The notes beneath the pieces were generated by a model. That model was given only the letters and a program-made list of their open reading frames with translations. It ran no database searches and had not been told where the DNA came from. A DNA stretch of 50,363 bases, from the NCBI RefSeq assembly GCF_001578775.1, contig NZ_KQ969062.1:898001-948363 (forward strand), given 5' to 3'. Each line of letters begins with the position of its first letter. The stretch's first letter is position 1. A program made the translations under genes and the position numbers. The DNA comes from Streptococcus cristatus. Its GTDB lineage: Bacteria > Bacillota > Bacilli > Lactobacillales > Streptococcaceae. Below, in pieces: positions 1 to 6,912 of this stretch.

Positions 1-78
1 ACCGCTAAGGAACTTGTAGCCAGTAGTAGTGTCCATAAATACAACTTGACGGTATTCTGGGTGAATGTCTTTTCTCAT
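1..78 (-). CDS. rpmE2: 50S ribosomal protein L31 type B (N-terminal part, runs off the window)
   Basis: The minus strand from 78 down to 1 encodes 26 residues beginning MRKDIHPEYRQVVFMDTTTG, the characteristic N-terminus of type B (zinc-independent) L31, a protein of the large ribosomal subunit. The start is supported by an AAAGGA ribosome binding site about 10 nt upstream. The rest of the gene lies outside the window. It sits downstream of the DHH phosphodiesterase on the same strand but has its own candidate promoter at 136-164. Confidence 0.9.
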   Translation of the reverse strand, partial: MRKDIHPEYRQVVFMDTTTGYKFLSG

Positions 79-135
79 TTAAAAAAATCCTTTCTGCCAT
101 GGACTCTTTGCGAGCCATAGATTAGTTACTTTGAT

Positions 136-164
136 AGTTTATCAAATTCTAAATGATTTGACAA
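136..164 (-). promoter_or_regulatory. candidate promoter of rpmE2
   Basis: On the minus strand a TTGTCA -35 box (159-164) and a TAAACT -10 box (136-141) are separated by 17 bp. The -10 region lies within an inverted repeat, CTTTGATA/TATCAAAT (about 130-147), which could be a regulator site. The call is made from sequence only. Confidence 0.45.
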
Positions 165-182
165 GTCTTTTGGATGATTTTC

Positions 183-1118
183 TTACTTTTTTGCTCTTTC
201 TTTTAATTTTTGATAAATTAAGTCCACTTCATCTTTGGAATAAGCATTGGCACCGCTGGCAAGTGGGTGGCCACCTCCATCATGTTGCTTAGCAATTTCA
301 TTGATTGGAGTAAATTTACTGCGCATCCGCACACGATAATGGCCGTCAGGCTGTTCGACAAAGATGGCCCACATCTGGACATCTTCGATCCGTCCGGGTG
401 CAGCTACAATGGCTGAAGTATCAGCATCTGTCAGCTGATTTTCTTTCAATAATTGCTGAGATAGGATAACGCGTGCAGCACCATTCTCATCAATTTCTAA
501 ATTATCGTAGACGTAACCTTGCAGTTTGGCAATTTGATGCGTGATGGAGTCCATTTTTCGAGAAAGCTCTGAAAAATTAAAAGCGTATTGGCGAAGTTTT
601 CCAGCTACCTCAAATGTGCGCGCAGTAGTCGCCGGATAGAGGAAGCGCCCTGTATCTCCAACAATGCCAGCATAGAGAAGTTTAGCGATATAGTCATTTA
701 CTTCTAAGTGATTTTCGAAGGCAAAAAGAGCGATAATTTCGCTCGTGCTACTAGCATCTGTATCAACCAGCAGCAAATCTCCGTAGGCATCATCGTTGGG
801 ATGATGGTCGATTTTAATCAAAAAGTCGCCCATGCTGTAGCGCTGATCATCAATGCGGGGAGTATTGGCTGTATCGCATACGATTACTAAGGCCTCCTGA
901 TAGTCCGCATCTGTCACCTCATCCATCTTTGCTAGCCAAGTAAGACTAGGCTCGTTGTAACCTGTTACTTTGATGGATTTTTCAGGAAAGTTGAGCTGGA
1001 GAAGTTTTTGTAAGCCGACTTGACTGCCAATTGCATCTGGGTCAGGGCGCATGTGGCGGTGGATGATAATTTTATCGTATTCCTTCATTTTTTTCAGAAT
1101 TTTACTATAGATACTCAT
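183..1118 (-). CDS. pde2: DHH/DHHA1 phosphodiesterase, Pde2/NrnA type (nanoRNase, pApA hydrolase)
   Basis: The 311-residue protein has the DHH-family motifs in order: RPDPDAIGS (24-32), VCDT (80-83), the signature DHH at 104-106, DTGRF (155-159), and a C-terminal DHHA1 substrate-binding GGGHPLASGA at about 281-290. All metal-ligand aspartates and histidines appear intact. In streptococci this family (Pde2) cleaves the linear dinucleotide pApA made by Pde1 from c-di-AMP, and related NrnA enzymes degrade very short RNAs and 3',5'-bisphosphate nucleotides. It is cytosolic. The neighbourhood with rpmE2 and flavodoxin matches the pneumococcal pde2 locus as I recall it. The start at 1118 follows an AGAGG-like site. 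The exact substrate preference is inferred from the family. Confidence 0.88.
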   Translation of the reverse strand: MSIYSKILKKMKEYDKIIIHRHMRPDPDAIGSQVGLQKLLQLNFPEKSIKVTGYNEPSLTWLAKMDEVTDADYQEALVIVCDTANTPRIDDQRYSMGDFLIKIDHHPNDDAYGDLLLVDTDASSTSEIIALFAFENHLEVNDYIAKLLYAGIVGDTGRFLYPATTARTFEVAGKLRQYAFNFSELSRKMDSITHQIAKLQGYVYDNLEIDENGAARVILSQQLLKENQLTDADTSAIVAAPGRIEDVQMWAIFVEQPDGHYRVRMRSKFTPINEIAKQHDGGGHPLASGANAYSKDEVDLIYQKLKERAKK

Positions 1119-1186
1119 TGTAAACCTCTTAAACTTTCTCTAGTTATTGTAGCACAAGAATTTTTATTTTTAAAATAAAAAAGATG

Positions 1187-1195
1187 TGTTATAAT
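1187..1195 (+). promoter_or_regulatory. extended -10 promoter of the flavodoxin gene
   Basis: TGTTATAAT (1187-1195) is a perfect extended -10 element (TGn plus TATAAT). There is no convincing -35 hexamer, which extended -10 promoters can do without. An ATG at 1194 overlaps this box and so cannot be the real start of the gene. Confidence 0.65.
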
Positions 1196-1223
1196 GAATG
1201 AAGATTATAATTTGGAGGGAACT

Positions 1224-1664
1224 ATGACCTTAGCGAAAATTGTATTTGCCAGTATGACTGGAAACACCGAGGAAATTGCCGATATTGTGGCGGATAAGCT
1301 AAGAGAACTAGATGTAGAAGTTGAAGTGGACGAGTGTACCACTGTCGATGCAGAAGATTTCTTGGAAGCGGATATTACGATTGTAGCGACCTATACCTAT
1401 GGGGATGGTGAGCTGCCGGATGAAATGATGGACTTCTACGAAGACTTGTCTGGACTGGATTTGTCTGGCAAGGTCTATGGAGTGGTCGGTTCAGGCGATA
1501 CTTTTTATGATGAATTCTGCAAGGCTGTTGATGATTTTGATGCTGTTTTTGCGGCTACAGGGGCAGTGAAAGGTTCAGAATGTGTCAAAGTAGATCTTTC
1601 TGCAGAAGAAGATGATATTGAGCGCTTGGAAGCATTTGCGGAAGAGTTGGTAAGTAAAGTTTAA
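1224..1664 (+). CDS. short-chain flavodoxin
   Basis: The 146-residue protein is an FMN-binding electron carrier. The phosphate-binding loop SMTGNTEEIA lies at residues 10-19, and the flanking FMN loops TYGDGELP (about 58-65) and GSGDTFYDEFC (about 91-101) are present. It is very acidic, as flavodoxins are. I chose the ATG at 1224 because TTGGAGGGA lies just upstream and the earlier in-frame ATG (1194) overlaps the -10 box. Flavodoxin replaces ferredoxin in redox partner roles; which partner it serves here is unknown. The next gene is a stand-alone sufB, so a link to iron-sulfur assembly is possible but is only inferred from position. Confidence 0.9.
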   Translation: MTLAKIVFASMTGNTEEIADIVADKLRELDVEVEVDECTTVDAEDFLEADITIVATYTYGDGELPDEMMDFYEDLSGLDLSGKVYGVVGSGDTFYDEFCKAVDDFDAVFAATGAVKGSECVKVDLSAEEDDIERLEAFAEELVSKV

Positions 1665-1678
1665 AATGACAATATGGG

Positions 1679-1705
1679 AAGCGGCTGTGGCCGTTTTTCT
1701 TTTGT
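1679..1705 (+). terminator. intrinsic terminator after flavodoxin
   Basis: A 7-bp stem, AAGCGGC/GCCGTTT with one G-U pair, closes a TGTG loop and runs into TTTTTCTTTT. It is 15 nt past the flavodoxin stop. Confidence 0.6.
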
Positions 1706-1719
1706 TAAAGTGTTATTTT

Positions 1720-1748
1720 CTGACAATTCTCATGATTAGGAGTATAAT
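1720..1748 (+). promoter_or_regulatory. sufB promoter
   Basis: CTGACA (1720-1725) and TATAAT (1743-1748) are separated by exactly 17 bp, a near-consensus vegetative promoter. It lies 40 nt before the sufB start and after the flavodoxin terminator, so sufB is transcribed on its own. Confidence 0.7.
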
Positions 1749-1787
1749 ATAGGTAAGCGTTATCCCTTAGATAAAGGAGGAGTCCCT

Positions 1788-3170
1788 ATGAAAGAACGCG
1801 ACTATGCCTTTGGCTTCCATGATGATGTCAAACCACTCTTTTCAACTGGTAAGGGCCTGACAGAAGAAGTTGTTCGAGAAATCTCAGAAATCAAGAATGA
1901 GCCCCAGTGGATGTTGGATTATCGCCTCCGCTCTTTGGAACTCTTTCATAAGTTACCTATGCCCGACTTTGGACCAGATTTATCAGGTATTCGCTTTGAT
2001 GATATTATCTACTACCAGAAACTAAGCGGAGATCGGGCTCGCAGTTGGGATGAAGTCCCAGAGGAGATTAAGAAAACCTTTGACCGCTTGGGAATTCCGG
2101 AAGCTGAGAAGCAGTTTCTGTCTGGAGCTGTGGCACAGTACGAATCGGAAGTGGTTTATCACAATATGAAGGAAGAGTTTGCCAAGTTGGGGATTATCTT
2201 CACTGATACGGATACGGCTGTCCAGGAATATCCGGACTTGGTCAAGCAGTATTTTGGTACTGTGATTTCAAATGCTGAGCATAAATTTTCTGCGCTTAAT
2301 AGTGCAGTTTGGTCCGGCGGAACCTTTATCTATGTGCCCAAGAATGTCCAGTGCCAAGTTCCTGTTCAGACCTATTTTCGAATCAATGGTGAAAATGCGG
2401 GCCAGTTTGAGCGTTCCTTGATGATTATCGAGGAGGGTGGTTCTATCCAGTACATCGAGGGCTGTACAGCACCAACTTATACGACTAATAGCCTTCATGC
2501 GGCAAATGTCGAAATCATTGTCAAAAAGGATGCCTTTTTCCGCTATACAACCATTCAAAACTGGTCGGACAATGTCTATAACCTCGTAACGGAGCGGGGG
2601 ATTGTTGAGGAAGGAGGCACCTTAGAGTGGATTGATGGGAACTTAGGCAGCAAGGTCAATATGAAATACCCCTGCAGCATTCTTAATGGCCAAAATGCCA
2701 GAACCTCTGTCCTCTCTATGTCCTTTGCCAACTATGGACAGCACTTAGATGCTGGCTGCAAGGTTTTTCATAATGCGCCCAAGACTTCCAGTACCTTAAT
2801 TTCTAAATCAGTGGCTAAGGATGGCGGCAAGACAGACTATCGTGGTCAGGTTCGCTTTGGGAAGAATAGCGCTGGCTCCAAATCTCATATCGAGTGTGAT
2901 ACCATTCTGATGGATGGCGAGTCCAGTTCCGACACCATACCTTTTAACGAAATCCACAATTCCAATGTCGCGCTAGAGCATGAAGCCAAGGTTTCCAAAG
3001 TGTCTGAGGACCAGCTCTACTATCTGATGAGTCGAGGAATCAGCGAAGAAGAAGCCACAGCGATGATTATCAACGGATTTATGGAACCCATTACCAAAGA
3101 ACTACCAATGGAATACGCCGTTGAACTCAACCAACTCATCAACATGAGTATGGAAGGGTCCGTTGGTTAA
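1788..3170 (+). CDS. sufB: SufB-family Fe-S cluster assembly scaffold protein
   Basis: The 460-residue protein is SufB-like over its full length: an N-terminal helical region, then the beta-helix core (including [15 protein letters not shown] and [13 protein letters not shown]) and a C-terminal segment ending [20 protein letters not shown]. SufB with SufC and SufD builds Fe-S clusters in the cytosol using sulfur from SufS/SufU. The start follows AAAGGAGG (1773-1780). What is odd is the context: sufB is normally the last gene of sufCDSUB, but here it stands alone with its own promoter and a strong terminator. Either the suf operon is elsewhere and this is a second copy, or the operon has been split. 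Function as a scaffold subunit is inferred from the family. Confidence 0.88.
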   Translation: MKERDYAFGFHDDVKPLFSTGKGLTEEVVREISEIKNEPQWMLDYRLRSLELFHKLPMPDFGPDLSGIRFDDIIYYQKLSGDRARSWDEVPEEIKKTFDRLGIPEAEKQFLSGAVAQYESEVVYHNMKEEFAKLGIIFTDTDTAVQEYPDLVKQYFGTVISNAEHKFSALNSAVWSGGTFIYVPKNVQCQVPVQTYFRINGENAGQFERSLMIIEEGGSIQYIEGCTAPTYTTNSLHAANVEIIVKKDAFFRYTTIQNWSDNVYNLVTERGIVEEGGTLEWIDGNLGSKVNMKYPCSILNGQNARTSVLSMSFANYGQHLDAGCKVFHNAPKTSSTLISKSVAKDGGKTDYRGQVRFGKNSAGSKSHIECDTILMDGESSSDTIPFNEIHNSNVALEHEAKVSKVSEDQLYYLMSRGISEEEATAMIINGFMEPITKELPMEYAVELNQLINMSMEGSVG

Positions 3171-3192
3171 AAAGGTCCAGTGGACCTTTTTA
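3171..3192 (+). terminator. strong intrinsic terminator of sufB
   Basis: The palindrome AAAGGTCCA-G-TGGACCTTT followed by further Ts starts immediately after the sufB stop codon. It is also the first GGTCC element of the repeat array described at 3174-3508. Confidence 0.8.
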
Positions 3193-3508
3193 ATCTGCGG
3201 ATAAAAAACTCGCTTTTGCGAGTTCTCCTTAATCCAAGGTCCAGGGGACTGTTTTAGGTTGCAGATAAAAACTCGCTTTTGCGAGTTCTCCTTAATCTAA
3301 GGTCCAGGGGACTGTTTTAGGTTGCAGATAAAAACTCGCCCTTGCGAGTTATCTTTAATCTAAGGTCCAGGGGACTGTTTTAGGTTGCAGATAAAAACTC
3401 GCTTTTGCGAGTTCTCCTTAATCTAAGGTCCAGAGGACTGTTTTAGCTTGCAGATAAAAACTCGCTTAAGCGAGTTTTCTGTTAATTTAAGGTCCTTAGG
3501 ACCTTTTT
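3174..3508 (+). repeat. 63-bp tandem array of paired hairpins (terminator-like)
   Basis: GGTCC recurs at 3174, 3238, 3301, 3364, 3427 and 3491. Between these sit five copies of the hairpin AACTCGC-N4-GCGAGTT, starting at 3207, 3270, 3333, 3396 and 3459, with exactly 63-nt spacing. The loop is TTTT, except CCTT in copy 3 and TTAA in copy 5. The first and last GGTCC elements pair perfectly with GGACC and are followed by T runs; the inner four read GGTCC-AG(G/A)-GGACTG and pair less well. Copies are about 90% or more identical by eye, so the array expanded recently. It fills the gap between sufB and the chorismate mutase gene. No coding potential is evident. Confidence 0.9.
3489..3508 (+). terminator. 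terminator closing the repeat array
   Basis: The stem AAGGTCC/GGACCTT with a TTA loop is followed by TTTTTA. Together with the terminator at 3171 it brackets the array. Confidence 0.75.
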
Positions 3509-3576
3509 TATTTAGGATAAAACTAGAAGATTTTACTATTTTTTGATATGATAGATAGAATATGAGGAGGAATGAG

Positions 3577-3843
3577 ATGACGTTAGAAGAAATCAGACAG
3601 GAAATTGACCAAATAGATGAAGCACTCGTTGTCTTACTAGAGCAGCGTATGAATCTGGTCAGCCAAGTTGTGGCTTTTAAAAAATCGAATGGGAAGGCCG
3701 TCGCAGATCCTAAGCGAGAAGAAAGGATCTTTGCTAGAGTTGCGAGCAAGATTGAAAATAAGGACTATCAAGAAACGATTCTAGCGACCTTTGCGGATAT
3801 CCTAAAGCATTCACGCGCTTTTCAGGAGAAGCAAATAAGATGA
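3577..3843 (+). CDS. chorismate mutase, AroQ class
   Basis: The 88-residue all-helical protein begins MTLEEIRQEIDQIDEALVVL and contains EQRMNLVSQVVAFKK and DPKREERI, the active-site pattern of monofunctional AroQ mutases (Arg24, Lys35/36, Arg47, Glu48). It converts chorismate to prephenate for phenylalanine and tyrosine synthesis. I placed the start at 3577, six nucleotides after GAGGAGG (3564-3570), rather than at the ATG at 3562, which overlaps the ribosome binding site. Its stop overlaps the next start (ATGA at 3840-3843), so it is translationally coupled to the fluoride channel genes. The two functions have no obvious link. Confidence 0.9.
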   Translation: MTLEEIRQEIDQIDEALVVLLEQRMNLVSQVVAFKKSNGKAVADPKREERIFARVASKIENKDYQETILATFADILKHSRAFQEKQIR

Positions 3844-4214
3844 GTGAAGTAAAAAATTCTTTGGCAATCTTCCTAGCAGCGATGCTAGGCTGTTTACTTC
3901 GTTATCAATGCTCATCCTTTTTCACATTTACGGGATATTTTCCGCTAGCGACACTTTTGGTTAACTATTTGGGAACTTTCTTCTTAGTCTATTTGGTTAA
4001 AGGCTATCTCAGTCGTAAGCAAGTTTCCAAGCGTTTTCTACTGGCTTTATCTACAGGTTTTTGTGGCGGATTGACGACTTTTTCTGGAGTTCTATTAGAT
4101 TCGCTCAAATTGCTGGATTTGGGTCGTTATCCAGAATTGCTCCTATATCTTGCCTTGAGTATCGGCGGCAGCCTTTGTATTGCTTTATGGGCTGGAAGGA
4201 AGGTGACCGCATGA
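3840..4214 (+). CDS. crcB: fluoride ion channel CrcB/Fluc, first copy
   Basis: The 124-residue protein has four hydrophobic segments and the Fluc signature GFCGGLTTFS at residues 73-82, with the conserved asparagine of LLVNYLGTF at about 42. Fluc proteins are dual-topology or heterodimeric membrane channels that release cytosolic fluoride. It overlaps the chorismate mutase stop at its 5' end and the second crcB start (ATGA, 4211-4214) at its 3' end. In many Firmicutes two adjacent crcB genes encode the two subunits of one channel, so loss of the second copy (see next entry) may matter. Confidence 0.9.
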   Translation: MSEVKNSLAIFLAAMLGCLLRYQCSSFFTFTGYFPLATLLVNYLGTFFLVYLVKGYLSRKQVSKRFLLALSTGFCGGLTTFSGVLLDSLKLLDLGRYPELLLYLALSIGGSLCIALWAGRKVTA

Positions 4215-4536
4215 TTTGGTTTTTGCTCATTACTTGCGGCCTGGGAGCTCTTGTTCGTTACTTTTTTCCAAGGTTAATAGCAGAGCTGCTCTGCCAGTAG
4301 GCACCTTGATGGTTAATACATTAGGAGCCTTTTTGATTGGATATTTTTATAATCATATCCAAGATAAGCAGCTGTATAGCATTTTGGCAACAGGTTTTTG
4401 TGGCGGTTTAACGACTCTTTCCACTTTTAATGCGGAACTAGTAGAGCTATTCTCAGATAAGAAGAAGTTTAGCCTCTATCTGATGCTGACCTATTTTTTA
4501 GGATTTTTAGCCATTCTTTTAGGAATTTTTATCTAA
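4211..4536 (+). pseudogene. crcB: second crcB/Fluc gene with a -1 frameshift in a T run
   Basis: From ATG 4211 the frame reads MIWFLLITCGLGALVRYFF and then runs to a stop 30 codons in (protein MIWF...LLCQ). The adjacent frame continues with SKVNSRAALPVGTLMVNTLG and the Fluc signature GFCGGLTTLS, ending at 4536. The shift maps to six Ts at 4262-4267: adding one T, or a -1 ribosomal slip there, restores a 108-residue protein, a usual length for this family. The first 17 residues and all later motifs are well conserved, so the break is recent, a sequencing error, or bypassed by slippage. The start is coupled to crcB1 by ATGA. Confidence 0.85.
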
Positions 4537-4541
4537 AAATC

Positions 4542-4569
4542 TTTACTTTTACTAGAATTTTGATATAAT
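4542..4569 (+). promoter_or_regulatory. rplS promoter
   Basis: TTTACT (4542-4547), a 16-bp spacer and TATAAT (4564-4569), preceded by TTTGA. It lies just after the crcB2 stop and drives rplS through an 80-nt leader. Confidence 0.65.
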
Positions 4570-4590
4570 ATACTTTGTGCATAAATGGAT

Positions 4591-4648
4591 GCACTAAAAA
4601 AACGGCTAATCCGCTGTCGTCTAGAACTACAAGATTAGCAAGATAGGA
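4591..4648 (+). promoter_or_regulatory. L19 ribosomal-protein leader (candidate autoregulatory RNA)
   Basis: The rplS 5' UTR contains GCTAATC (4605-4611) that pairs perfectly with GATTAGC (4633-4639), ending just before the AGGAG ribosome binding site (4645-4649). An L19 leader RNA family upstream of rplS is known in low-GC Gram-positives and is thought to sense L19. Position and helix agree, but I could not test it against the covariance model. Confidence 0.55.
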
Positions 4649-4654
4649 GAAAAA

Positions 4655-5002
4655 ATGAATCCATTAATCCAAAGCTTGACTGAAGGTCAACTTCGCTCAG
4701 ATATTCCTGCATTCCGTCCTGGTGACACTGTCCGCGTTCACGCGAAAGTTGTCGAAGGAACTCGCGAACGTATCCAGATCTTTGAAGGTGTCGTTATCGC
4801 TCGTAAAGGTGCTGGAATCTCAGAAAACTACACAGTTCGTAAAATCTCTAACGGTGTAGGTGTTGAACGTACTTTCCCAATCCACACTCCACGTGTTGAT
4901 AAGATTGAAGTCGTTCGTTACGGTAAAGTTCGTCGTGCTAAATTGTACTACCTTCGTGCATTGCAAGGTAAGGCAGCGCGTATCAAAGAAATCCGTCGTT
5001 AA
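4655..5002 (+). CDS. rplS: 50S ribosomal protein L19
   Basis: The 115-residue protein [20 protein letters not shown]... carries the L19 landmarks: [43 protein letters not shown] and a basic C-terminus ending [10 protein letters not shown]19 sits at the 30S-50S interface. AGGAG lies 5 nt before the ATG. Codon use is strongly biased (CGT, GGT, GAA), as expected for a highly expressed gene. It is followed by a terminator and tRNA-Arg. Confidence 0.97.
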   Translation: MNPLIQSLTEGQLRSDIPAFRPGDTVRVHAKVVEGTRERIQIFEGVVIARKGAGISENYTVRKISNGVGVERTFPIHTPRVDKIEVVRYGKVRRAKLYYLRALQGKAARIKEIRR

Positions 5003-5013
5003 TATCAGAAATG

Positions 5014-5037
5014 ACTCTGTCACTTGGCAGAGTTTTT
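5014..5037 (+). terminator. rplS terminator
   Basis: ACTCTG and CAGAGT pair around an 8-nt loop and are followed by TTTTTCT. It lies between the rplS stop and tRNA-Arg. Confidence 0.7.
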
Positions 5038-5042
5038 CTCTA

Positions 5043-5113
5043 GTCCCCTTAGTTCAATGGATATAACAACTCCCTCCTAAGGAGTAGTTGCTGGTTCGAT
5101 TCCGGCAGGGGAC
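5043..5113 (+). tRNA. tRNA-Arg (anticodon CCU)
   Basis: A 71-nt cloverleaf: acceptor GTCCCCT/AGGGGAC (5043-5049/5107-5113), anticodon stem ACTCC/GGAGT (5069-5073/5081-5085) with loop CTCCTAA giving anticodon CCT (5076-5078), and T arm GCTGG-TTCGATT-CCGGC. CCA is not encoded. It reads the rare AGG codon. Its 3' end is the attachment site of the prophage, and the tRNA remains intact after integration. Confidence 0.95.
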
Positions 5114-5115
5114 AT
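5101..5115 (+). other. attL core (prophage attachment site, tRNA 3' end)
   Basis: TCCGGCAGGGGACAT occurs here, covering the last 13 bases of tRNA-Arg plus two, and again exactly at 43204-43218. The integrase gene points at it from 90 bp away. The two copies bound 38,103 bp and mark the prophage ends. Confidence 0.9.
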
Positions 5116-5130
5116 ATATTATATTAGAAC

Positions 5131-5163
5131 AACCCTTGAAAATCCAGTGTTTTCAAGGGTTTT
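5131..5163 (+). terminator. bidirectional terminator between attL and integrase
   Basis: A 12-bp perfect stem, AACCCTTGAAAA/TTTTCAAGGGTT (5131-5142/5150-5161), with As before and Ts after. It can end the tRNA transcript on the plus strand and the integrase transcript on the minus strand. Confidence 0.8.
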
Positions 5164-5185
5164 AGTGTGTCTATCTTTTGGCCAA

Positions 5186-5202
5186 GGGGCACAAAAGGGG
5201 CA
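5186..5202 (+). repeat. GGGGCA direct repeat, 11-bp period (candidate integrase arm site, left)
   Basis: GGGGCA at 5186-5191 and 5197-5202 are spaced 11 bp (one helical turn). The same pair in the same orientation and spacing occurs near attR at 43073-43089. Such repeats next to att cores are typical arm-type integrase binding sites; the role is inferred. Confidence 0.5.
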
Positions 5203-5204
5203 AA

Positions 5205-6299
5205 TTAAATCGAAATCAATTCTGTTTGTTTATCGATATAATCCTGCATATTGATAGTAGTGTGCGAATAGATTTTGAGTGTGGTGTCTGGATCAGTGTG
5301 TCCGACCCTTTCCATGATAGCTTTTAGTGGAACTCCTTTTTCAGCTAAAAATGAAATGTGAGAGTGTCTAAAAATGTGAGTGGTTAGTTTTTTATCTGGC
5401 ATATATCTCTTTAATACTTTGTTAATGTATGAGTTCATGAGTGGAGTGCCAGAATTTGTAGTAAAGATAAACTCTGTTTCTATACCTAACTCCTTGTGCC
5501 TAGATTTTTGTTTGTTGATGATTTCTATGATGTTATCTGAAATAGATATTGTCCGGTTTGATCCAGTTGTCTTTACGGTGGTTAATTTCTTAGTATTAAA
5601 ATCATATGTAGCATTAACAAGAATAGTGTTATTACTGAAATCTACTTTTTCAAACTCTAGTGCGGCAGCCTCGCCATAACGGACACCAGTAAGAAACATA
5701 AAAAGAATGACATCCCGAACTAATTCATCTCCTTTTTCCTGCATATCATTTGCTAATGCGACTATTTCCTCTTGGGCTAAAAAAGAAACTTTTTCTTTTT
5801 CGTAAGTCTCGACTGGCTTTGGGACTAGGACATTATCAGATTTGTTTGACTGCAGATAGTCCATCTCTACCGCATAATTCAAAATGGCGTGTAATCTTTT
5901 GCGACATTTATGGACGATAGAGTAATTATTCTTTTTAGATAGTTTCGTGATAATATCTCGTACAGTTTTCTTTGTGATGTTTTTTATGTAAACATCATCA
6001 GATAATACACCTTGCAAATGCCTATCATAATTCAGATTGTTTCTAATCGTGCTATCCTTTACTGTAGGCAACCACTGATCCAGGTATTCTTTTTTTAATT
6101 GGCCGTAAGTAATGTTTTTTTCAACTTTGCTGGATAATTTCTTGTCTATCTTTTCTTGTAAATATGCCTGAGCCTTTTTCTCGGCCTGTCTGCTGCATTT
6201 TTCAAGAGTGATTGATACTTTCTTCCACTTTTCAGTAAGAGGGTCTTTATAGCGCTCAAAATACTTAAATTTCCCGTTCGGTAATTCTTCTACCCACAT
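5205..6299 (-). CDS. int: phage tyrosine integrase
   Basis: The 364-residue protein has an N-terminal AP2-like arm-binding part (about 1-55), a SAM-like core-binding domain (about 62-155) and a C-terminal catalytic domain. The catalytic residues can be placed: Arg207 (TGVRYGEA), Lys243, His308 and Arg311 (THIFRH), His334 (VGHTD) and nucleophile Tyr344 (LKIYSH). It recombines the 15-bp core in tRNA-Arg with phage attP. It is the leftmost phage gene, reads toward attL and ends 90 bp from it. A hairpin in its leader (6311-6330) includes part of the likely ribosome binding site. No excisionase gene is recognisable beside it. Confidence 0.95.
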   Translation of the reverse strand: MWVEELPNGKFKYFERYKDPLTEKWKKVSITLEKCSRQAEKKAQAYLQEKIDKKLSSKVEKNITYGQLKKEYLDQWLPTVKDSTIRNNLNYDRHLQGVLSDDVYIKNITKKTVRDIITKLSKKNNYSIVHKCRKRLHAILNYAVEMDYLQSNKSDNVLVPKPVETYEKEKVSFLAQEEIVALANDMQEKGDELVRDVILFMFLTGVRYGEAAALEFEKVDFSNNTILVNATYDFNTKKLTTVKTTGSNRTISISDNIIEIINKQKSRHKELGIETEFIFTTNSGTPLMNSYINKVLKRYMPDKKLTTHIFRHSHISFLAEKGVPLKAIMERVGHTDPDTTLKIYSHTTINMQDYIDKQTELISI

Positions 6300-6310
6300 T
6301 GCTTTTCTGC

Positions 6311-6330
6311 CTCATTTCTGTTAAAATGAG
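6311..6330 (-). promoter_or_regulatory. hairpin over the integrase ribosome binding site
   Basis: On the minus strand CTCATTT and AAATGAG form a 7-bp stem with a 6-nt loop. The 3' arm is followed by G, so the GAGG that precedes the int ATG by about 10 nt is half buried in the stem. Translational control of int is a guess. Confidence 0.35.
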
Positions 6331-6378
6331 TACAAGAAAACTGGCTTTTTAATGCCTAGTTTCTTATACTATTGTCTT

Positions 6379-6426
6379 GCCTCACGCTCAGAGTCGCCAA
6401 ACTTTTGAGAGCGTGGGGCTTTTTTG
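6379..6426 (+). terminator. plus-strand terminator-like hairpin downstream of the lipoprotein gene
   Basis: GCCTCACGCTC (6379-6389) pairs with GAGCGTGGGGC (6409-6419), 11 bp with one G-U, then TTTTTTGTTTT. The T tract is on the plus strand, so it would stop rightward transcription from int territory. It is not a classic terminator for the minus-strand gene beside it. Confidence 0.5.
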
Positions 6427-6428
6427 TT

Positions 6429-6857
6429 TTAGTTTAGATTAGCAACTGCGTTATCTGCTTCTTCTTGTGTGAATTTTTCAATATCTACCAATTGAGTGCG
6501 GATAGCTTCTGGAGACATAGCGACAGTTTCTTGATATTGCTTCGCTTTTTCTATAGCTTGTTTGCTATAGTCAATATCAGCGTTATCAACAGCATAGTCA
6601 GCTGCCTCTTGAGAAAATTTTTCGATGTCTACCAATTGGGTACGCAGACCTTCTTTAGACATGTGTACTGTGCTAGCATACTGCTTTGCTTTTTTGACTG
6701 CAGTCTTGTACTCTGTAGGAATGTTGGATTCACTTGATTGCTCTGTTTTAGCTTCTGATTTTGTCGTAGTATCAGATGAATTGCTAGAGCTTTGGGAGCA
6801 TGCGGCAAGAGAGAAGATAGATAGACTAAGCAAGCCTAAGCTAAGTAATTTTTTCAT
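6429..6857 (-). CDS. Ltp-like superinfection-exclusion lipoprotein
   Basis: The 142-residue protein has a lipoprotein signal peptide with lipobox LAAC (Cys20), a Ser/Thr/Glu-rich spacer (21-46) and two tandem helix-turn-helix repeats at about 50-91 and 98-139. Both repeats share RTQLVDIEKF-(S/T)-QE and KAKQY. This is the architecture of the host cell surface-exposed lipoprotein family (Ltp of streptococcal phage TP-J34), which blocks DNA injection by related phages. It is anchored on the outer face of the membrane. The ribosome binding site GGGAGG is good. It lies between int and the repressor, the usual lysogenic position, so it should be expressed in the lysogen. The exclusion role is inferred from the family. 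Confidence 0.88.
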   Translation of the reverse strand: MKKLLSLGLLSLSIFSLAACSQSSSNSSDTTTKSEAKTEQSSESNIPTEYKTAVKKAKQYASTVHMSKEGLRTQLVDIEKFSQEAADYAVDNADIDYSKQAIEKAKQYQETVAMSPEAIRTQLVDIEKFTQEEADNAVANLN

Positions 6858-6912
6858 AAGATTTATCCTCCCAGCTTTTAGTGTGGTTCAGTTATTGCAC
6901 ATAATTTGTTTT

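Noticed and set aside
1194..1223. ATG 1194 as the flavodoxin start
   Set aside because: It overlaps the -10 box TATAAT and lacks a ribosome binding site; ATG 1224 has TTGGAGGGA.
3174..3508. The 63-bp array as a CRISPR array
   Set aside because: The whole unit is repeated, including what would be spacers; there are no variable spacers and no cas genes nearby.
5043..5113. Disruption of tRNA-Arg by the prophage
   Set aside because: The att core lies at the 3' end and restores the full tRNA sequence, so the gene is intact.
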